Source of the DNA: Bacteroidota bacterium | GTDB lineage: Bacteria > Bacteroidota > Bacteroidia > Chitinophagales > Chitinophagaceae | Reading direction: 5' to 3' | DNA: 6,678 nt | NCBI GenBank assembly: GCA_023440945.1 | Contig: JAEZRL010000128.1 | Coordinates: forward strand, 1-6,678 | In this document: piece by piece, positions 5,690-6,678 of the stretch | How positions within the stretch are numbered: position 1 is the stretch's first letter | How the letters are laid out: each line of letters begins with the position of its first letter | Made by a program: the position numbers and the translations under genes | Notes under the pieces: model-generated | Told to the model about the DNA's origin: nothing | Seen by the model: the letters and a program-made list of their open reading frames with translations, nothing else | Databases searched by the model: none

Positions 5690-6678
5690 ATGAGCGTGGT
5701 AAAAGAAGTGCCGAATCAAACCGAAAATGCTTTAAATGCATTTATGGAAGAAGTAAAAAAAAGAAACAGGCATGAGCCGGAGTTTGTACAAGCTGTTTAT
5801 GATGTATCTGAATCTTTAATTCCTTATATAGAAAAACATCCTGTCTATAAAAAGAAAAAAGTGCTGGAAAGAATTATAGAGCCGGAGAGAGTAATAATGT
5901 TTCGTGTGCCCTGGTTAAATGATAAAGGTGAAATTGAAATTAACAGAGGTTACCGAATTCAAATGAACAGTGCTATTGGTCCATATAAAGGCGGTTTGCG
6001 TTTTCACCCAAGCGTTAATTTGAGTATTCTTAAGTTTCTTGCATTTGAGCAAGTGTTTAAAAACAGTTTGACAGGATTACCAATGGGAGCGGGTAAAGGC
6101 GGCGCCGATTTTGACAGCAAAGGACGATCAGATAATGAGATCATGAAATTCTGCCAAAGCTTTATGACTGAATTGTACAGGCACGTAGGCAATGATATTG
6201 ATGTGCCTGCAGGTGATATAGGCGTTGGAGGTAAAGAAATTGGTTATTTGTTCGGACAATATAAACGTATAAAAAATGAGTTTACCGGCGTTTTAACCGG
6301 TAAAGGAGCCGCTTACGGAGGCAGCATGATACGTCCTGAAGCAACAGGTTATGGTCTTGTCTATTTTGCATGGGAAATGCTGGCGACGAGAAATGAATCG
6401 TTGAAAGGAAAAACGGTCGTGCAATCAGGATCGGGAAATGTTGCCCAGTTTACCATTGAAAAATGTATTGAAGAAGGTGCTAAAGTAGTAACCATATCTG
6501 ATTCTGATGGTTTTGTTTATGATCCTAAAGGCATAGACAAAGAAAAGCTTCAGTTTATTTTTGAACTGAAAAATGAACAAAGAGGAAGAATAAGTGAATA
6601 CGCTAAGAAGTTTGACTGTGCGTTTTTTGAAGGTGAACGTCCATGGAAAATAAAATGCGACGTAGCTTTTCCGAATGC
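5690..6678 (+). CDS. gdhA: NADP-specific glutamate dehydrogenase, 5' part (3' truncated by window edge)
   Basis: The frame opens at ATG 5690 (MSVVKEVPN) and runs 329 codons off the right edge. Full-length enzymes of this hexameric class have about 445-450 residues, so roughly 120 are missing. The enzyme makes glutamate from 2-oxoglutarate and ammonium (reversibly). The catalytic domain shows the near-invariant MNSAIGPYKGGLRFHPSVN (92-110), with substrate-binding Lys100 and Lys124, PMGAGKGG with catalytic Lys136, and DVPAGDIGVGG with catalytic Asp176. The signature reads GAGKGG where many relatives have GGGKGG, a mild change. TGKGAAYGGS and RPEATGYGLVYF follow. The Rossmann domain begins at about 240 with GSGNVA (247-252), and strand 2 ends in SDSDG (270-274). 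This close likeness to the enterobacterial GdhA group argues for NADPH use in assimilation, but cofactor choice is inferred. The gene appears to have its own promoter, 147 bp after prmC. Confidence 0.95.
   Translation, partial: MSVVKEVPNQTENALNAFMEEVKKRNRHEPEFVQAVYDVSESLIPYIEKHPVYKKKKVLERIIEPERVIMFRVPWLNDKGEIEINRGYRIQMNSAIGPYKGGLRFHPSVNLSILKFLAFEQVFKNSLTGLPMGAGKGGADFDSKGRSDNEIMKFCQSFMTELYRHVGNDIDVPAGDIGVGGKEIGYLFGQYKRIKNEFTGVLTGKGAAYGGSMIRPEATGYGLVYFAWEMLATRNESLKGKTVVQSGSGNVAQFTIEKCIEEGAKVVTISDSDGFVYDPKGIDKEKLQFIFELKNEQRGRISEYAKKFDCAFFEGERPWKIKCDVAFPN

Overview
The window most likely comes from a member of the Bacteroidota, probably near the Chitinophagaceae or another Sphingobacteriales-like group. 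This rests on AT-rich DNA, a perfect TAnnTTTG-type -7 element before gdhA, no recognisable Shine-Dalgarno sequences before the starts, and protein sequences that read like Bacteroidota members of their families. The genus cannot be fixed from the sequence alone.

Layout. (1) Bases 2-502, + strand: the 3' part of a glycoside hydrolase family 16 (beta-glucanase/laminarinase-like) gene that runs in from the left edge. (2) Bases 541-2824, - strand: a two-gene unit, lemA followed by a DUF2207 membrane-protein gene, convergent with the GH16 gene. (3) Bases 2970-4636, - strand: ribD (riboflavin deaminase/reductase) followed after 2 nt by miaE (tRNA ms2io6A hydroxylase). (4) Bases 4673-5542, + strand: prmC (release-factor glutamine methyltransferase), divergent from ribD across only 36 bp. 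(5) Bases 5690-6678, + strand: the first 329 codons of gdhA (NADP-type glutamate dehydrogenase), running off the right edge, with a promoter-like element upstream. No tRNA, rRNA, CRISPR array, insertion sequence or phage gene is visible, and no stretch longer than about 150 bp lacks a gene.

How the genes fit together. Most of the window is housekeeping. PrmC and MiaE both tune translation (termination and anticodon-loop modification), RibD supplies flavin precursors, and GdhA links ammonium to glutamate. The GH16 enzyme belongs to polysaccharide use. The least understood part is the LemA-DUF2207 pair, a conserved kind of envelope protein partnership with no firmly established biochemical role. 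The most unusual sequence feature is a degenerate 7-bp tandem repeat inside prmC, which codes for a heptapeptide repeat just before the SAM-binding motif. I did not find convincing evidence of a wholly new system.
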